The notes: generated from the letters alone by a model not told the origin. 64,000 bases of DNA from an uncultured Oxalobacteraceae bacterium (GCA_903893945.1 CAITOF010000011.1:1-64000); one strand, 5' to 3'. Shown: positions 9,285 to 19,342, counted from the first letter of the stretch. Program-made: numbers and translations.

Positions 9285-10238
9285 ATGACCTTCTTTTCCA
9301 TACTCTGTGCGTTACTGATTGAGCAATTGAAGCCGTTGCGTGCCGATAATCCGATTTATCTGGCAGTGAAGGCGCTGGCATTGCGTGTCGAATCCTGGTG
9401 CAATGCCGGGGAACCGCAGCATGGTCGGTTAGGATGGTGGGTCACCGTGCTGGCGTTGATGATACCTACCGCTCTGGTCTACTGGATATGCCTCAAAGTG
9501 AGTATATTCGCTGCGCTGGGCTGGAACATACTCATTGTTTACTTAACCTTGGGTTTCCGACATTACAGCCATTACTTCACCTCAATTCAACTGGCACTCC
9601 ACTCGGGCGATGAAGAAACCGCACGGCAGTTGTTGGCAGAATGGACACGTAGCGATACGTCCGGACTGGATACGTCTGAAATTGTGCGAATTGCCGTTGA
9701 AAAATCGTTAATAACCACGCATCGTAACGTATTCGGTGTATTTTTCTGGTTTTTGATGCCAGTCGGTCCGGCCTGCGCGGTCATGTACCGGGTTGCTGAA
9801 CACCTGTCGCGTGCCTGGAACGAGCCGCACCATATGAAAAACGAAGCGTTTGGCGACTATGCAGCAAGAATTTTTTACCTGATTGACTGGATTCCGTCGC
9901 GATTAACCGCGATCGCATTTGCTGTTGTCGGCAATTTTGAAGATGCAATTTATGCCTGGCGTAACTTTGCCCACCGATGGAAAAATGAATCCGAAGGCAT
10001 CATTCTCGCGTCCGGCGGCGGAGCGATCGGTGTGCGACTTGGCTCGCCCGAAGAAAATGCGGTCGTGTTGCCCATGGATGCTGCGCTGGTGGATTCGGCG
10101 GCGCCTGAACCTGAAATTATTCCCGGGGAACCGGCGAGTATCCGTTCCTTGCAAAGTGCCGTGGGCCTGGTGTGGCGTGCGTTGCTTTTGTGGATGTTCC
10201 TGCTGTTAATCCTGTCAATGGCGGTCTGGCTGGCGTAG
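9285..10238 (+). CDS. CobD/CbiB-family membrane protein
   Basis: 317-aa multi-helix inner-membrane protein resembling the adenosylcobinamide-phosphate synthase family CobD/CbiB. The beginning, MTFFSILCALLIEQLKPLRADNP, and the later GVFFWFLMPVGPACAVMYRVAEHLSRAW and DWIPSRLTAIAFAVVGNFEDA are family-like. No cobalamin biosynthesis gene lies nearby, and this Burkholderiales subgroup is divergent, so the enzyme role is uncertain; related AmpE-type membrane proteins look similar. A C-terminal helix (residues about 292-316) ends the protein. Confidence 0.8.
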   Translation: MTFFSILCALLIEQLKPLRADNPIYLAVKALALRVESWCNAGEPQHGRLGWWVTVLALMIPTALVYWICLKVSIFAALGWNILIVYLTLGFRHYSHYFTSIQLALHSGDEETARQLLAEWTRSDTSGLDTSEIVRIAVEKSLITTHRNVFGVFFWFLMPVGPACAVMYRVAEHLSRAWNEPHHMKNEAFGDYAARIFYLIDWIPSRLTAIAFAVVGNFEDAIYAWRNFAHRWKNESEGIILASGGGAIGVRLGSPEENAVVLPMDAALVDSAAPEPEIIPGEPASIRSLQSAVGLVWRALLLWMFLLLILSMAVWLA

Positions 10239-10281
10239 TTGTTTCGCTGACAGACCTGAACCGGGGTGCTGGCTTGTCAAA

Positions 10282-10403
10282 GTGATCAAATTCCTGTCAT
10301 TTTCCCGTTTTTTATTCTTATTCCTTGTCGTGACAGTTTGCGTGTCTATACTTAACCTTGTGCAGAGTTCAAGCCGATTGTTTCTTTCGTGGTGATCAAA
10401 TTC
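10282..10403. repeat. 12-base direct repeat upstream of the DUF3579 gene
   Basis: GTGATCAAATTC occurs at 10282-10293 and again at 10392-10403, exactly 110 bases apart, each around a TGATCA palindrome. The second copy is directly upstream of the best -10 box. It could be a pair of regulator sites; chance is not excluded. Confidence 0.4.
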
Positions 10404-10421
10404 ATTCAGTCTTCTATAAGA

Positions 10422-10427
10422 TATAAT
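10422..10427 (+). promoter_or_regulatory. possible -10 element of the DUF3579 gene
   Basis: A perfect TATAAT lies 37 bases before the ATG at 10459. The -35 region is poor; one copy of the GTGATCAAATTC repeat occupies that place, compatible with activator control. Confidence 0.4.
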
Positions 10428-10458
10428 ACTGTAATACCGAGTTGTAGAGGCATCGTGA

Positions 10459-10800
10459 ATGGCCGATAGTAAAATCAACCAGACAAAAAATGAATTCTTT
10501 ATCCTTGGATTGACCAGTCAGGGGAAGCAATTTCGCCCCAGCGACTGGTCAGAGCGATTGAGTGGCGCCATGTCGTGTTTCCGTCCGGATAGCGGGCGCC
10601 AGAGTCACCTGCATTACTCGCTGTTTGTACGTCCCATACTGATTAACGGGATCCGTTCCGTGGTTGTTGACCACTCGTTGCGTGAAATCGAACCGCTGGC
10701 CTATCATTTTGTTATTGATTTTGCCAAAGATAACGATTTGCAGATCATCGATGCCTGCCTGTTACCTGATCCTGCCACCAATTCAAAAAAAACCACCTAG
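10459..10800 (+). CDS. DUF3579 protein
   Basis: 113-aa soluble protein of unknown function belonging to the DUF3579 family, seen mainly in betaproteobacteria. Recognisable stretches are FFILGLTSQGKQFRPSDWSERL near the start and the mid-region HYSLFVRPILINGIRSVVVD, with a C-terminal LREIEPLAYHFVIDFAKDN. No catalytic motif or signal is visible. It lies between the CobD-like gene and prfC, separated from both by over 100 bases, so it is probably transcribed alone. Confidence 0.85.
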   Translation: MADSKINQTKNEFFILGLTSQGKQFRPSDWSERLSGAMSCFRPDSGRQSHLHYSLFVRPILINGIRSVVVDHSLREIEPLAYHFVIDFAKDNDLQIIDACLLPDPATNSKKTT

Positions 10801-10916
10801 TCGCACTGAAGCTGCGCACCGGTTTCTGTTATTTTTGTACTGACTTTCTGCTTATTTTCAACCACGAGGCGGCGTAAAAGCGGTAGACTGCTCACCTTTT
10901 CTCCAGATCGATTATT

Positions 10917-12566
10917 GTGTCCGATTCCATTACTTCCAGCAGCAGCGAAATCCCGGCGTCCATCAGCAAAGAAGTCGTGCGGGAAGTCGCCCGTCGTCGC
11001 ACTTTTGGTATTATTTCTCATCCTGACGCGGGTAAGACTACCCTCACCGAAAAGCTGCTGATGTTTTCGGGTGCCATCCAGTTGGCCGGCACAGTCAAAG
11101 GACGCAAAAGCGGGCGTCACGCCACGTCAGACTGGATGGACATAGAAAAGCAGCGTGGTATCTCGGTTGCCAGTTCGGTCATGCAGTTTGACTACAAAGA
11201 TCATGTCGTGAATTTGCTGGACACCCCCGGTCACCAGGACTTTTCTGAAGATACCTATCGTGTTCTGACGGCGGTCGATTCTGCCCTGATGGTGATAGAC
11301 GCGGCCAAGGGCGTGGAAGAGCAAACCATCAAACTGCTCAATGTTTGCCGCATGCGCAATACGCCCATCATTACCTTTGTCAATAAAATGGACCGGGAAA
11401 CCCGTGATCCGCTCGAGCTGCTCGACGAGCTTGAGTCGGTGCTGAAAATTCAATGCGCACCGGTCACCTGGCCTATCGGCATGGGTAAGAATTTCCGTGG
11501 TGTGTACCATATTCTGCGTGATGAAATTCTGCTGTTCACGGCGGGCAGTGATCGCGCCGACCAGGAATTTGAAGTGTTAAAAGGCATAGATAATCCGCGT
11601 CTGCAGGCGATGTTCCCGCTGGAGATTGAGCAACTCAAGATGGAAGTTGAACTGGTGCATGGCGCCTCGCATCCGTTTGATCTGCAGGCATTTTTGGCAG
11701 GGACCCAGACACCGGTGTTCTTTGGGTCAGCGATTAACAATTTTGGCGTGCGCGAAATTCTGAATGCCCTGGTTGAATGGGCACCTGCGCCGCGCTCGCG
11801 TGATGCGACCGTGCGGTCGGTCGAACCGACTGAGGCGCCGTTTTCGGGATTTGTGTTCAAAATTCAGGCCAACATGGATCCGGCACATCGGGATCGTATT
11901 GCCTTTTTGCGGGTCTGCTCAGGACACTTTGAACGCGGCATGAAACTAAAGCATCTGCGTCTTAATCGTGAAGTGAAAGTTTCGTCGGTCGTGACGTTTA
12001 TGGCGTCCAGTCGTGAGCAGGTTGACGAAGCCTTTGCAGGCGATATTATCGGGTTGCCGAACCATGGCAACATGCAGATTGGCGACAGCTTTTCTGAAGG
12101 TGAGTTATTGCAGTTTACCGGCATTCCCTATTTTGCGCCGGATTTTTTCCGTACGGTACGGATCCGCAACCCATTAAAAATCAAACAGCTTCACAAGGGG
12201 TTGCAGCAGTTAGGCGAAGAAGGAGCCGTGCAGGTGTTTAAGCCGGTTAATAACGCCGACCTGATCCTGGGCGCTGTCGGTGTGCTGCAGTTTGAAGTGG
12301 TCGCGAGTCGTCTGCTTAATGAATATGGCGTCGATGCAGTATTTGAGGGCACCAGTATCAGCAGTGCCCGCTGGGTCAGTTGTGACGATAAGAAGATCAT
12401 GAATGATTTTCAGAATTCCAGCGCCGGCCATCATCTGGCGCATGACGCGGCGGGCAATCTCGCGTATCTGGCGTCATCCGGCGTGAATTTGAAGCTTGCC
12501 CAGGAACGCTGGCCCCAGGTGGTGTTCCATACGACCCGGGAACATGCTGCAAAACTGGACGTCTGA
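10917..12566 (+). CDS. prfC: peptide chain release factor 3
   Basis: Translational GTPase that recycles RF1 and RF2 after termination. The start is GTG at 10917 ([10 protein letters not shown]). GTPase motifs are complete: [15 protein letters not shown] (P-loop), the [12 protein letters not shown] switch region, [14 protein letters not shown] and [10 protein letters not shown]. Domain 2 and the C-terminal RF3 domain follow, e.g. [15 protein letters not shown] and [15 protein letters not shown]. Length of 549 aa includes a Ser-rich N-terminal extension of about 20 residues relative to the usual 525-535. Confidence 0.97.
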   Translation: MSDSITSSSSEIPASISKEVVREVARRRTFGIISHPDAGKTTLTEKLLMFSGAIQLAGTVKGRKSGRHATSDWMDIEKQRGISVASSVMQFDYKDHVVNLLDTPGHQDFSEDTYRVLTAVDSALMVIDAAKGVEEQTIKLLNVCRMRNTPIITFVNKMDRETRDPLELLDELESVLKIQCAPVTWPIGMGKNFRGVYHILRDEILLFTAGSDRADQEFEVLKGIDNPRLQAMFPLEIEQLKMEVELVHGASHPFDLQAFLAGTQTPVFFGSAINNFGVREILNALVEWAPAPRSRDATVRSVEPTEAPFSGFVFKIQANMDPAHRDRIAFLRVCSGHFERGMKLKHLRLNREVKVSSVVTFMASSREQVDEAFAGDIIGLPNHGNMQIGDSFSEGELLQFTGIPYFAPDFFRTVRIRNPLKIKQLHKGLQQLGEEGAVQVFKPVNNADLILGAVGVLQFEVVASRLLNEYGVDAVFEGTSISSARWVSCDDKKIMNDFQNSSAGHHLAHDAAGNLAYLASSGVNLKLAQERWPQVVFHTTREHAAKLDV

Positions 12567-12631
12567 CCCACTGAATCCGTTGCGGCGGATGGTGAATGCC
12601 GTCGCCAGACTGGACGGTTACCACTGCGGGT

Positions 12632-13354
12632 TCACTGTTCAGAAAACACCGCCAGTTTGCCGTCGGTGACGAAGCGATCGCCGCCGCCGTTGCGTCCTTC
12701 CCGTTCCTTTTGAAACGGATCTATCCATTTCAGGTCTATATTTCCCGTGCGTTGTAAATCGGCGATCAATTTGTCGCGCTCTTTATCGACATCCGCGCCG
12801 ATATGGTGCGTGATCTGCCCCGTGGTGTGGGACAGGCCAACACCGGAGTCATACGTGGCGGCACCGATCCACATCGGGCGGTCAATGGCATCGGTGACCG
12901 GCGCCAGCCAGAAGCGTACATGATGGCGCCTGGACGGGTCCCCGCCAGTCGCCTGTTCAAAGGCATAAAACTGTTTGCGTCCATTGACAAATAAATCGCT
13001 CACCGGGGCGTCGGGATAAGGCATATGGATCACACTGGCTTTTGCAATTCGCAGTGAACTGCTGAACGTGATCGGGTCGGCCGGATACCAGCCTGCTGCC
13101 AGCATTTTCTTGTGCAGCACGTCTTCAGGACCCACAAAGCCGATATTTAAAGGATCGCCGGGTATGCCGGCAGAGGTAAACGCACGGGTGCCCATCTTGT
13201 CGATGGCCGGGTGGCGTCGTTCAGCAAATCGCCATGCAAGAGGAACAAATTCATAAGCCAGCAGCACATAACTGAGGCAAGCAAGGGCAACCAGCAGGGT
13301 GCCGATCACCGCCAGCCGAACCGGCGTAGGTTTGTCTGTTTCGGGTGCGTCCAT
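12632..13354 (-). CDS. LssY C-terminal-domain protein
   Basis: 240-aa membrane-anchored protein whose body matches the LssY_C domain: DPLNIGFVGPEDVLHKKMLAAGWYPADPITFSSS and then PYPDAPVSDLFVNGRKQFYAFEQ and RHHVRFWLAP. One N-terminal helix (about residues 15-37) anchors it, the rest probably in the periplasm. In other bacteria this domain is fused to PAP2 phosphatases or SNARE-associated (DedA-like) domains; here it is alone. I start at 13354 because AGGTG is six bases upstream; two earlier in-frame starts exist at 13360 and 13363. Function unknown. Confidence 0.85.
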   Translation of the reverse strand: MDAPETDKPTPVRLAVIGTLLVALACLSYVLLAYEFVPLAWRFAERRHPAIDKMGTRAFTSAGIPGDPLNIGFVGPEDVLHKKMLAAGWYPADPITFSSSLRIAKASVIHMPYPDAPVSDLFVNGRKQFYAFEQATGGDPSRRHHVRFWLAPVTDAIDRPMWIGAATYDSGVGLSHTTGQITHHIGADVDKERDKLIADLQRTGNIDLKWIDPFQKEREGRNGGGDRFVTDGKLAVFSEQ

Positions 13355-13655
13355 GGTCATCACCTGTCTTGGGAGTCGGCGTTAAAAACGGCTGACGTTG
13401 ATTCTAACCCCATCAATACGGAATGTTCAATGAAACGGTCGCTCCGTGCGTCGAACTGTTGCAGCGCTTCCTCAAACCTGCTTGAATAAACCATAATAGA
13501 CTGATTTTAAAGGACTTTATTTGTGTGAGCGGTACGTTGACCAGGACCCGTTGCGCGTCGGAGTGCAGGCGGAATTCAAAATTCCCGCGCTGCTGTTGCC
13601 CCACAACCAGCGACTTGGGCTATAGTGTTTGCGATTAAAAAGGGAGATTTCAGAA

Positions 13656-15017
13656 TTGGACACCAATAAACACAGTGGGACCAGCAACGTCAGCCCAACA
13701 TCTGGATTGCGACCGTTTGCGCTGAACGACCTGGTAGCAGGGCTGCTGTTGCTGGGCTGCCTGTTGACGATCGAACCCGGCTACGGGCAGACCACTGTGC
13801 AACCGGATGCGCCATTACCCGCTCAACCGCTTCGCGTCCTGACGTGGTGGAAGTCAGGCGCTGATCACAAGGCCGCTGACATATTGTCCGACCGGTTGGC
13901 CAAGGATAATATCCAGTGGCACGACATGGTTTTCCCCCCGGGTAGTGGCGATCCAAAGGTCGATTTAAAGAAATGGATGTTGTCCGGGCTGGCGCCAGAT
14001 ATGGTGCAATTGAAGGGCCCCCTTATTTCCCAATGGTTTGACCAGGGCTTGATCAATGAATTTAAGCCCCTCCCGGGTGGAGCGCCTGGCAGTGGCAAAT
14101 GGGATAAAGCCCTGTTCCCGGCTGTGACCGATCTGGTACGCAAGAATGGCCATTTGCTGGCGATACCTCTGGGCGTACATCGCATGAATCTGGTATTTTA
14201 TAATCGTGCCGAGTTTGCGAAACTCGGATTGCGCCCGCCTGTCAACTGGGATGAATTTATTGTTGATGCAAATAAATTGCAGAAAGACGGGATCATTCCG
14301 CTGGCGCAAAGTGCCCAACCATGGCAACTCGCGGCATTGTTTGAAACGCTGCTGTTGTCCGAATCGTCGCCCGAATTCTACAAGCGCGCATTTGTCCATA
14401 AAGATCCGTCCACCTTTGCCGATAACCGTTTCGGCCGGGCATTGTACCGGCTTCGCATCCTGAAAAAATATATGCCATCGCCGGTAAAAGAGCTGAGCTG
14501 GGTTGATGCGACCCGGATGGTTATAAACGGCAACGCCGGAATGATCGTGATGGGCGATTTTGCCAAAGGCGAATTGAATGCGGGTGGTTACACAACGGAT
14601 GTCAATTTTGGTTGCGCGGCTGTCCCGAATACGGCCAACTATCATATTTACAGTATCGATACGCTGGTGATGCTGAAAAACAATCTGGTGCCGCCTGAAC
14701 TGGCCGATAAAATTGCCCAATTGTTCGAGTCACCGAACGTACAGGCGGACTACAACATCGCCAAAGGATCGGTGTCGGTTTTGCGTAATGCGGATCAGAT
14801 AAAAATGGACAGCTGTGCACGCAATTCGTGGAATGTTTTTTCGCGCGGCAGCTCGGCACAGGCACCCAGTCTGGCGCATGACATGATTGCCGATAGTCAG
14901 TTCAGCGATGCAGTAACGGCCGAGATTGTGCGTTTTTTCACAGACGACAGTATCAAGGTGACCGAAACCCAGCGACGCATGGCATCCATCGCGCGTTCGT
15001 CGAGGTGGCAGTACTGA
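13656..15017 (+). CDS. extracellular solute-binding protein (sugar ABC type), orphan
   Basis: About 453 aa, resembling family-1 solute-binding proteins of the MalE/UgpB kind: VLTWWKSGADHKAADIL at the mature N-terminus, DMVQLKGPLISQWFDQG, the LLAIPLGVHRMNLVFYNRAEFAKLGL segment and a C-terminal lobe. The only sensible start is a TTG at 13656, nine bases after AGGGAG; a hydrophobic stretch (residues about 26-40) probably serves as signal peptide. No permease or ATPase gene is adjacent, so the transporter is elsewhere or the protein has a sensory role. The ligand is unknown. Confidence 0.8.
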   Translation: MDTNKHSGTSNVSPTSGLRPFALNDLVAGLLLLGCLLTIEPGYGQTTVQPDAPLPAQPLRVLTWWKSGADHKAADILSDRLAKDNIQWHDMVFPPGSGDPKVDLKKWMLSGLAPDMVQLKGPLISQWFDQGLINEFKPLPGGAPGSGKWDKALFPAVTDLVRKNGHLLAIPLGVHRMNLVFYNRAEFAKLGLRPPVNWDEFIVDANKLQKDGIIPLAQSAQPWQLAALFETLLLSESSPEFYKRAFVHKDPSTFADNRFGRALYRLRILKKYMPSPVKELSWVDATRMVINGNAGMIVMGDFAKGELNAGGYTTDVNFGCAAVPNTANYHIYSIDTLVMLKNNLVPPELADKIAQLFESPNVQADYNIAKGSVSVLRNADQIKMDSCARNSWNVFSRGSSAQAPSLAHDMIADSQFSDAVTAEIVRFFTDDSIKVTETQRRMASIARSSRWQY

Positions 15018-15024
15018 GTAGTGC

Positions 15025-16380
15025 TTACACCAGTTCCAGATAGCGCTTTAATTCCCAGTCAGTGACTGCCTGATTAAAGCGTCGCACTTCCCATTGACGG
15101 GTCTGCACAAAATGGCTGACAAATTCGTCGCCGAATAACTCGCGTGCCAGAGTCGAACGGTCAAATGCGTCGGTTGCTTCGGCCAGGGTGCGCGGCAGAC
15201 GGGCTGTGCTTTCAGCGCCGATGTTGGCGCCGGATACCGGAGTATCGCTCAGTGACAGCTTGTGTTCAATGCCGTATAAACCCGAGGCCAGTGCGGCAGC
15301 GATTGCCAGATAGGGATTGGCATCGGCACCCGGTGTGCGGGTTTCAAGGCGCATGGACTTGTCGGATCCGGGAATGACCCGTAATGACGAATTTCGGTTG
15401 TCGATTGCCCAGGTGGGTTTAACCGGCGCCAGATTTCCGTCGACGAACCGTTTATAGCTGTTAATGAATGGCGCATACAGGGGCAAAAATTGCGGCAGGC
15501 AGTGGAGTTGCCCGGCAATGAAATGGCGCATCGTGTCGCTCATGCCATGCGGATCGTTGGCGTTGTGAAACACGTTGGCGCCGTTTTTCCATAAACTTTG
15601 ATGCATGTGGCCACCGCATCCGGCATAGGCGGTTGAGTATTTTGCCATGAAGGTGCTGAGCAGACCATGGCGGCGTCCGATTTCGCGCACAGACTGTTTG
15701 AACAGCACCGCACGATCGGCGGCCTGCAAGGCATCGCTATAGCGTATCGCTGCTTCAAAATTGCCCGGGCCCGCTTCGGTATGCAGGGCTTCGAGCGGGA
15801 TATCGATGGCCGGCAGGTAGTTGAACAGGTCGCGCACGAAATCATGCTGGGCATCAATCCGGAAGGGCGAATAGTTGGTGATGCCCTGCGTGGCGGTGTC
15901 CAGATGCTGATAATTTTTTTCACGCACGGATGATTCGGTTTCCTTCAGGACAAACCATTCAAATTCCATACCGACCTGCGCGGAAAAGCCCAGCGCGTCG
16001 GCCTTTTTTAATACCTTTTTCAAAATTTGACGGGGACAGATGGGCAAAGGACTGCCATCGGCCAGTGTATGTTCACCGAGTATCAGCCAGCGATTATCAT
16101 CCCATGGAATCTGGCGTGCGGTGGAGGCATCGAGCTGCAGACCGATGTCCGGATAGCCGGTATGGAACCCGGTGAAAGTAACGTTGTCGTAAAGTTCGTC
16201 GGCAATATCCCAGCCAAAAACAGCGCTGGCAATGGTACCGCCACCCTGTAGCATGCTGATGACTTTTTCGCCGGAAAGATGCTTGCCACGGCACAAGCCG
16301 TCAATGTCCGTCACGGCGAAGCGGACGAAGGGTTCATCGGCTAACTGCGAAGGATTAAATTGTATTATTGAAGTTGACAT
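15025..16380 (-). CDS. puuA: glutamine synthetase family, gamma-glutamylputrescine synthetase-like
   Basis: ATP-dependent ligase of the glutamine synthetase fold. Metal and substrate motifs are present: VGMEFEWFVL, HTEAGPGNFEAAI, GGHMHQSLW, APVKPTWAIDNRNSSLRV and RLETRTPGADANPYLA. The HTEAGPGNFE form and 451-aa length fit the PuuA group, which joins glutamate to putrescine, rather than ammonia-fixing GlnA. The next gene downstream of its own promoter region, 18 bases upstream on the same strand, is a PuuB-like oxidase, which strengthens the assignment. Other polyamines or amines could be the substrate. Confidence 0.85.
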   Translation of the reverse strand: MSTSIIQFNPSQLADEPFVRFAVTDIDGLCRGKHLSGEKVISMLQGGGTIASAVFGWDIADELYDNVTFTGFHTGYPDIGLQLDASTARQIPWDDNRWLILGEHTLADGSPLPICPRQILKKVLKKADALGFSAQVGMEFEWFVLKETESSVREKNYQHLDTATQGITNYSPFRIDAQHDFVRDLFNYLPAIDIPLEALHTEAGPGNFEAAIRYSDALQAADRAVLFKQSVREIGRRHGLLSTFMAKYSTAYAGCGGHMHQSLWKNGANVFHNANDPHGMSDTMRHFIAGQLHCLPQFLPLYAPFINSYKRFVDGNLAPVKPTWAIDNRNSSLRVIPGSDKSMRLETRTPGADANPYLAIAAALASGLYGIEHKLSLSDTPVSGANIGAESTARLPRTLAEATDAFDRSTLARELFGDEFVSHFVQTRQWEVRRFNQAVTDWELKRYLELV

Positions 16381-16398
16381 GATATGTCCGTCGTTAAG

Positions 16399-17688
16399 TT
16401 ATCGTAGTTTTTCCAGCATCTGGTAGTACCACATACCGACGGCCAGCAGGGGGTTGCCCAACAGGTCACCCGCCGGCACGCGCAGGTGGCGAAAACTGGC
16501 AAATGTGTCAAATTTTTGCATGGCGCCGGTAATGGCGTTGGCCATAATTTCGCCCATGATGTGGGTGGTCGCCACGCCATGGCCGGAATATCCCTGGCAA
16601 TAGTACACATTATCCGAAAGCTTGCCCAGTTGTGGTATGCGATTGATAACGATGCCCATGATACAGCTCCACTGGTATTCAATCGGAATCCCCTTGAGAC
16701 TCGGGAAAGTACGTTCGATGGCGGGTCGCAGTTCGGCGATGATATCGCGTGATTCTTTACCGGAATAGTTGGCGCCACCACCGAACAGCAGTCGTTTGTC
16801 TGCGGTAAGCCGATAATAATCCAGAACGAAGCGGGTGTCGTACACCGCCATATCATGCGGATTCAGTTGTTGCACAAGGTCATCTGGCAAGCGGGCGGTG
16901 GTAACAATTCCGCCGGTTGCCGGAAACAGCTTGCCGCCCAGTTTTTTCTGTTCCAGCCTGTGATAGGCATCGCCTGCCAGTAATACGGTGTTGGCATTGA
17001 TCCGACCATGCTCTGTCACCACCGCAGGCGTCGGCCCGTGAATGATGTTGGTCACTTTTGAATGTTCAAATATCAGCGCGCCAAGCGACACAGCCGCACG
17101 CGCCTCACCCAAACATAAATTGAGTGGGTGCACATGCATGTTGCGCTGGTTCTGCAGTGCACCGTGGTATAACGGCGTGTCCAGAATGGCATGTACCTGC
17201 TGCGCGTCCAGAAGACGGACCTGATCGCCCATGCCACGCGCAATCGCTTCATTGCAGGTGTTTCGCAATTCGGTCATGTGCGACGGCTGGTAGGCTGCAT
17301 GCAAATGGCCGTGTTTCAGATCACAGGCAATGCCATACCTGGCCACCCGGCTTTTGATAATGTCGTGGCCGCGCCAGCGCAGGTGCCAGATAAAGTCTTC
17401 GGCATCGACCCCGACCTGTGTCTGCAGCTGTTTGCGCATGGCGCTGTCACCCGACAGGCTGCCGGTTATCTGACCGCCGTTGCGTCCCGAGGCACCCCAG
17501 CCAACTTTGGCAGCTTCGACCACGGCGACTTTGAGTCCGCGCTCAGCCAGCTCCACCGCGGTGGCAACGCCGGTAAATCCTGCGCCGATGATAACCACGT
17601 CGACACGATGGGTTCCCTCAAGCGTAGGGTAGGCTGATTCTTCGCCGATTGTGGCTGTGTAATAGGAGGGGGTGCGTGGTGATTTCAT
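16399..17688 (-). CDS. puuB: FAD-dependent oxidoreductase, gamma-glutamylputrescine oxidase-like
   Basis: 429-aa flavoprotein of the DAO family. Dinucleotide-binding motif VVIIGAGFTGVATAVELAERG at about residues 30-50 is followed by GWGASGRNGGQITG, typical of PuuB and OrdL-type amine oxidases. The C-terminal NVYYCQGYSGHGVATTHIMGE completes the FAD site. It precedes the puuA-like gene on the same strand with an 18-base gap, so the pair probably oxidises gamma-glutamylated putrescine. No aldehyde dehydrogenase or gamma-glutamyl hydrolase gene accompanies them in the window. Confidence 0.87.
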   Translation of the reverse strand: MKSPRTPSYYTATIGEESAYPTLEGTHRVDVVIIGAGFTGVATAVELAERGLKVAVVEAAKVGWGASGRNGGQITGSLSGDSAMRKQLQTQVGVDAEDFIWHLRWRGHDIIKSRVARYGIACDLKHGHLHAAYQPSHMTELRNTCNEAIARGMGDQVRLLDAQQVHAILDTPLYHGALQNQRNMHVHPLNLCLGEARAAVSLGALIFEHSKVTNIIHGPTPAVVTEHGRINANTVLLAGDAYHRLEQKKLGGKLFPATGGIVTTARLPDDLVQQLNPHDMAVYDTRFVLDYYRLTADKRLLFGGGANYSGKESRDIIAELRPAIERTFPSLKGIPIEYQWSCIMGIVINRIPQLGKLSDNVYYCQGYSGHGVATTHIMGEIMANAITGAMQKFDTFASFRHLRVPAGDLLGNPLLAVGMWYYQMLEKLR

Positions 17689-17821
17689 GCTGCATTTTAA
17701 CGTCTGGCCGAAGATGCCTTAATGTAAATACTGGCGAAGTTTACTTGTAGTCCTGAGCAAGCAAACGTAGCGCCACGGCTATGTCTTTTTGATTAGTGTT
17801 AACAAGTATTCAAGAAAACGC

Positions 17822-19342
17822 TCAGTTCTTTTCGGTTTTCTTCTTTAATGCCTCGAGTTCATCTTTATAACGTTCACGCAAGTCACGTTCCAGCGCGTCG
17901 ATCATGGCATCGTCATAATAGGAGGCATCCGACGAGCGCCGCGCAATGCCAAGCTGGTCCATGGCCGGCGAAATGGCGCCGGACAGGGCATACGCCTGGG
18001 CCAGTGCCAGGTGCTGCAGTGCTTCCTTCCCGTCGGCGGCATAGGCCTTTGCCAACTGTTCCTGCAGGCCAAAATCCTTGCGATAAAGCAGGGTCTGGTC
18101 GCGCAGGTAGGTGATTGCTTTTTCAGCTTCGTGGTTGGCTATTAACGCGTTGGCGTACTGACGACTGATACTGCGCGATACGGGAAATTCCTGCAGAGCC
18201 GATTCTGCCTGATTCAGTGCGGCGCCGTACTGTTTATTCGCCGACAGAATATCGCAGGCCAGATTGGCAAAAAACACACTGTTTTGTGTCGCGTCATTGC
18301 GTGCTTTATCGAGGTAGCTCTGTGCACCGGTAAAATTGTTCTGTTTCAATGCCACCAGCGCTAATCCGTACTCGGCAGCCGGGTTGCTCAGTTTATGGGC
18401 GGTGGACTGGCTGACCTGGTTCTCAAAGTATTCCCTGGCATCTGTCAGGCCTTGTGTCGATTCGTCCTGTAACACCCGAATTCGCGACCGAAACAGCTGA
18501 AAATCCGGACTGTCGACATGTTTTTTGAATGTTTCTGATTGTATGCGCGACTGAATGTCGGCAATCCGTTCCGTGGTCATCGGGTGGGTGCGCAGGAACG
18601 CAGGGTAATTATCGGAATATCCGCGGCTGGAATTTTGCATCCGTTCAAAAAAGGCCACCATACCGGAAGGATCGAACCCGCCATCACGTAATATCTGCAG
18701 ACCAACCCGATCTGCTTCACGTTCGGCATTTTGACTGAAATCGAGCTGGCGCTGCATGGCAATACCTTCACCGCCAATGGCTAGGGCCATGGCCGCGTCA
18801 GGGTTGGAACGCATGGTCAGCGCCGCCAAAATCAGCGAAGCAATCGGGATTAACATGTCCTGCTTCTGGTTACCTATCATGCGCGCGATATGGCGCTGGG
18901 CAATATGGCCAATTTCGTGTGCCATGACGGACGCTAACTGGGATTCATTGTCAGCGATTAAAATCAGGGCGGAATAGACGCAGATAAAGCCACCCGGCAA
19001 GGCGAACGCGTTGATCGCCGGATCGCGCGCAACGAAAAAGAAAAAATCAAAGTTGGCGTCACCACGTGCTTCCTGATGCACTTCGAGAAGTTGGGATCCG
19101 AAATTGTTCAGGTATTCAGAAATAACATCATCATCGATATAATCCTTGTCGCTGCGTATGCCCAGCATGATCTCTTCACCCAGTTTTCGTTCCGCAACCG
19201 GCGACAGGTCTTCACGACCGGTGTCACCCAGGGCCGGTAGATTCTGGGCCTGCAATGAATGGGTGTCAACGCCAGCGGATACCCATAAGAGTGCCAGCAG
19301 GGTCAGACGGGGTAATTGGCGGAGAATTGAGGTTTTTTTCAT
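17822..19342 (-). CDS. M48 metalloprotease with TPR tail, BepA-like
   Basis: Predicted periplasmic zinc protease and chaperone of the BepA (YfgC) group, which in E. coli monitors outer-membrane protein assembly. The 506-aa protein has a signal peptide (cleavage likely after SLQAQ, residue about 33), HEIGH at residues 142-146 as zinc site with the third ligand in NAEREADRVG, and a C-terminal tetratricopeptide-like half from about residue 290 (ALVALKQNNFTGAQSYLDKA). An ALPGGFICV segment close before HEIGH is family-typical. It is divergent from moaC. Confidence 0.9.
   Translation of the reverse strand: MKKTSILRQLPRLTLLALLWVSAGVDTHSLQAQNLPALGDTGREDLSPVAERKLGEEIMLGIRSDKDYIDDDVISEYLNNFGSQLLEVHQEARGDANFDFFFFVARDPAINAFALPGGFICVYSALILIADNESQLASVMAHEIGHIAQRHIARMIGNQKQDMLIPIASLILAALTMRSNPDAAMALAIGGEGIAMQRQLDFSQNAEREADRVGLQILRDGGFDPSGMVAFFERMQNSSRGYSDNYPAFLRTHPMTTERIADIQSRIQSETFKKHVDSPDFQLFRSRIRVLQDESTQGLTDAREYFENQVSQSTAHKLSNPAAEYGLALVALKQNNFTGAQSYLDKARNDATQNSVFFANLACDILSANKQYGAALNQAESALQEFPVSRSISRQYANALIANHEAEKAITYLRDQTLLYRKDFGLQEQLAKAYAADGKEALQHLALAQAYALSGAISPAMDQLGIARRSSDASYYDDAMIDALERDLRERYKDELEALKKKTEKN

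Noticed and set aside
13413-13604. Minus-strand 63-aa frame upstream of the solute-binding protein
   Set aside because: No ribosome site, no hydrophobic or domain features, and it covers the region where the neighbour's promoter should be.
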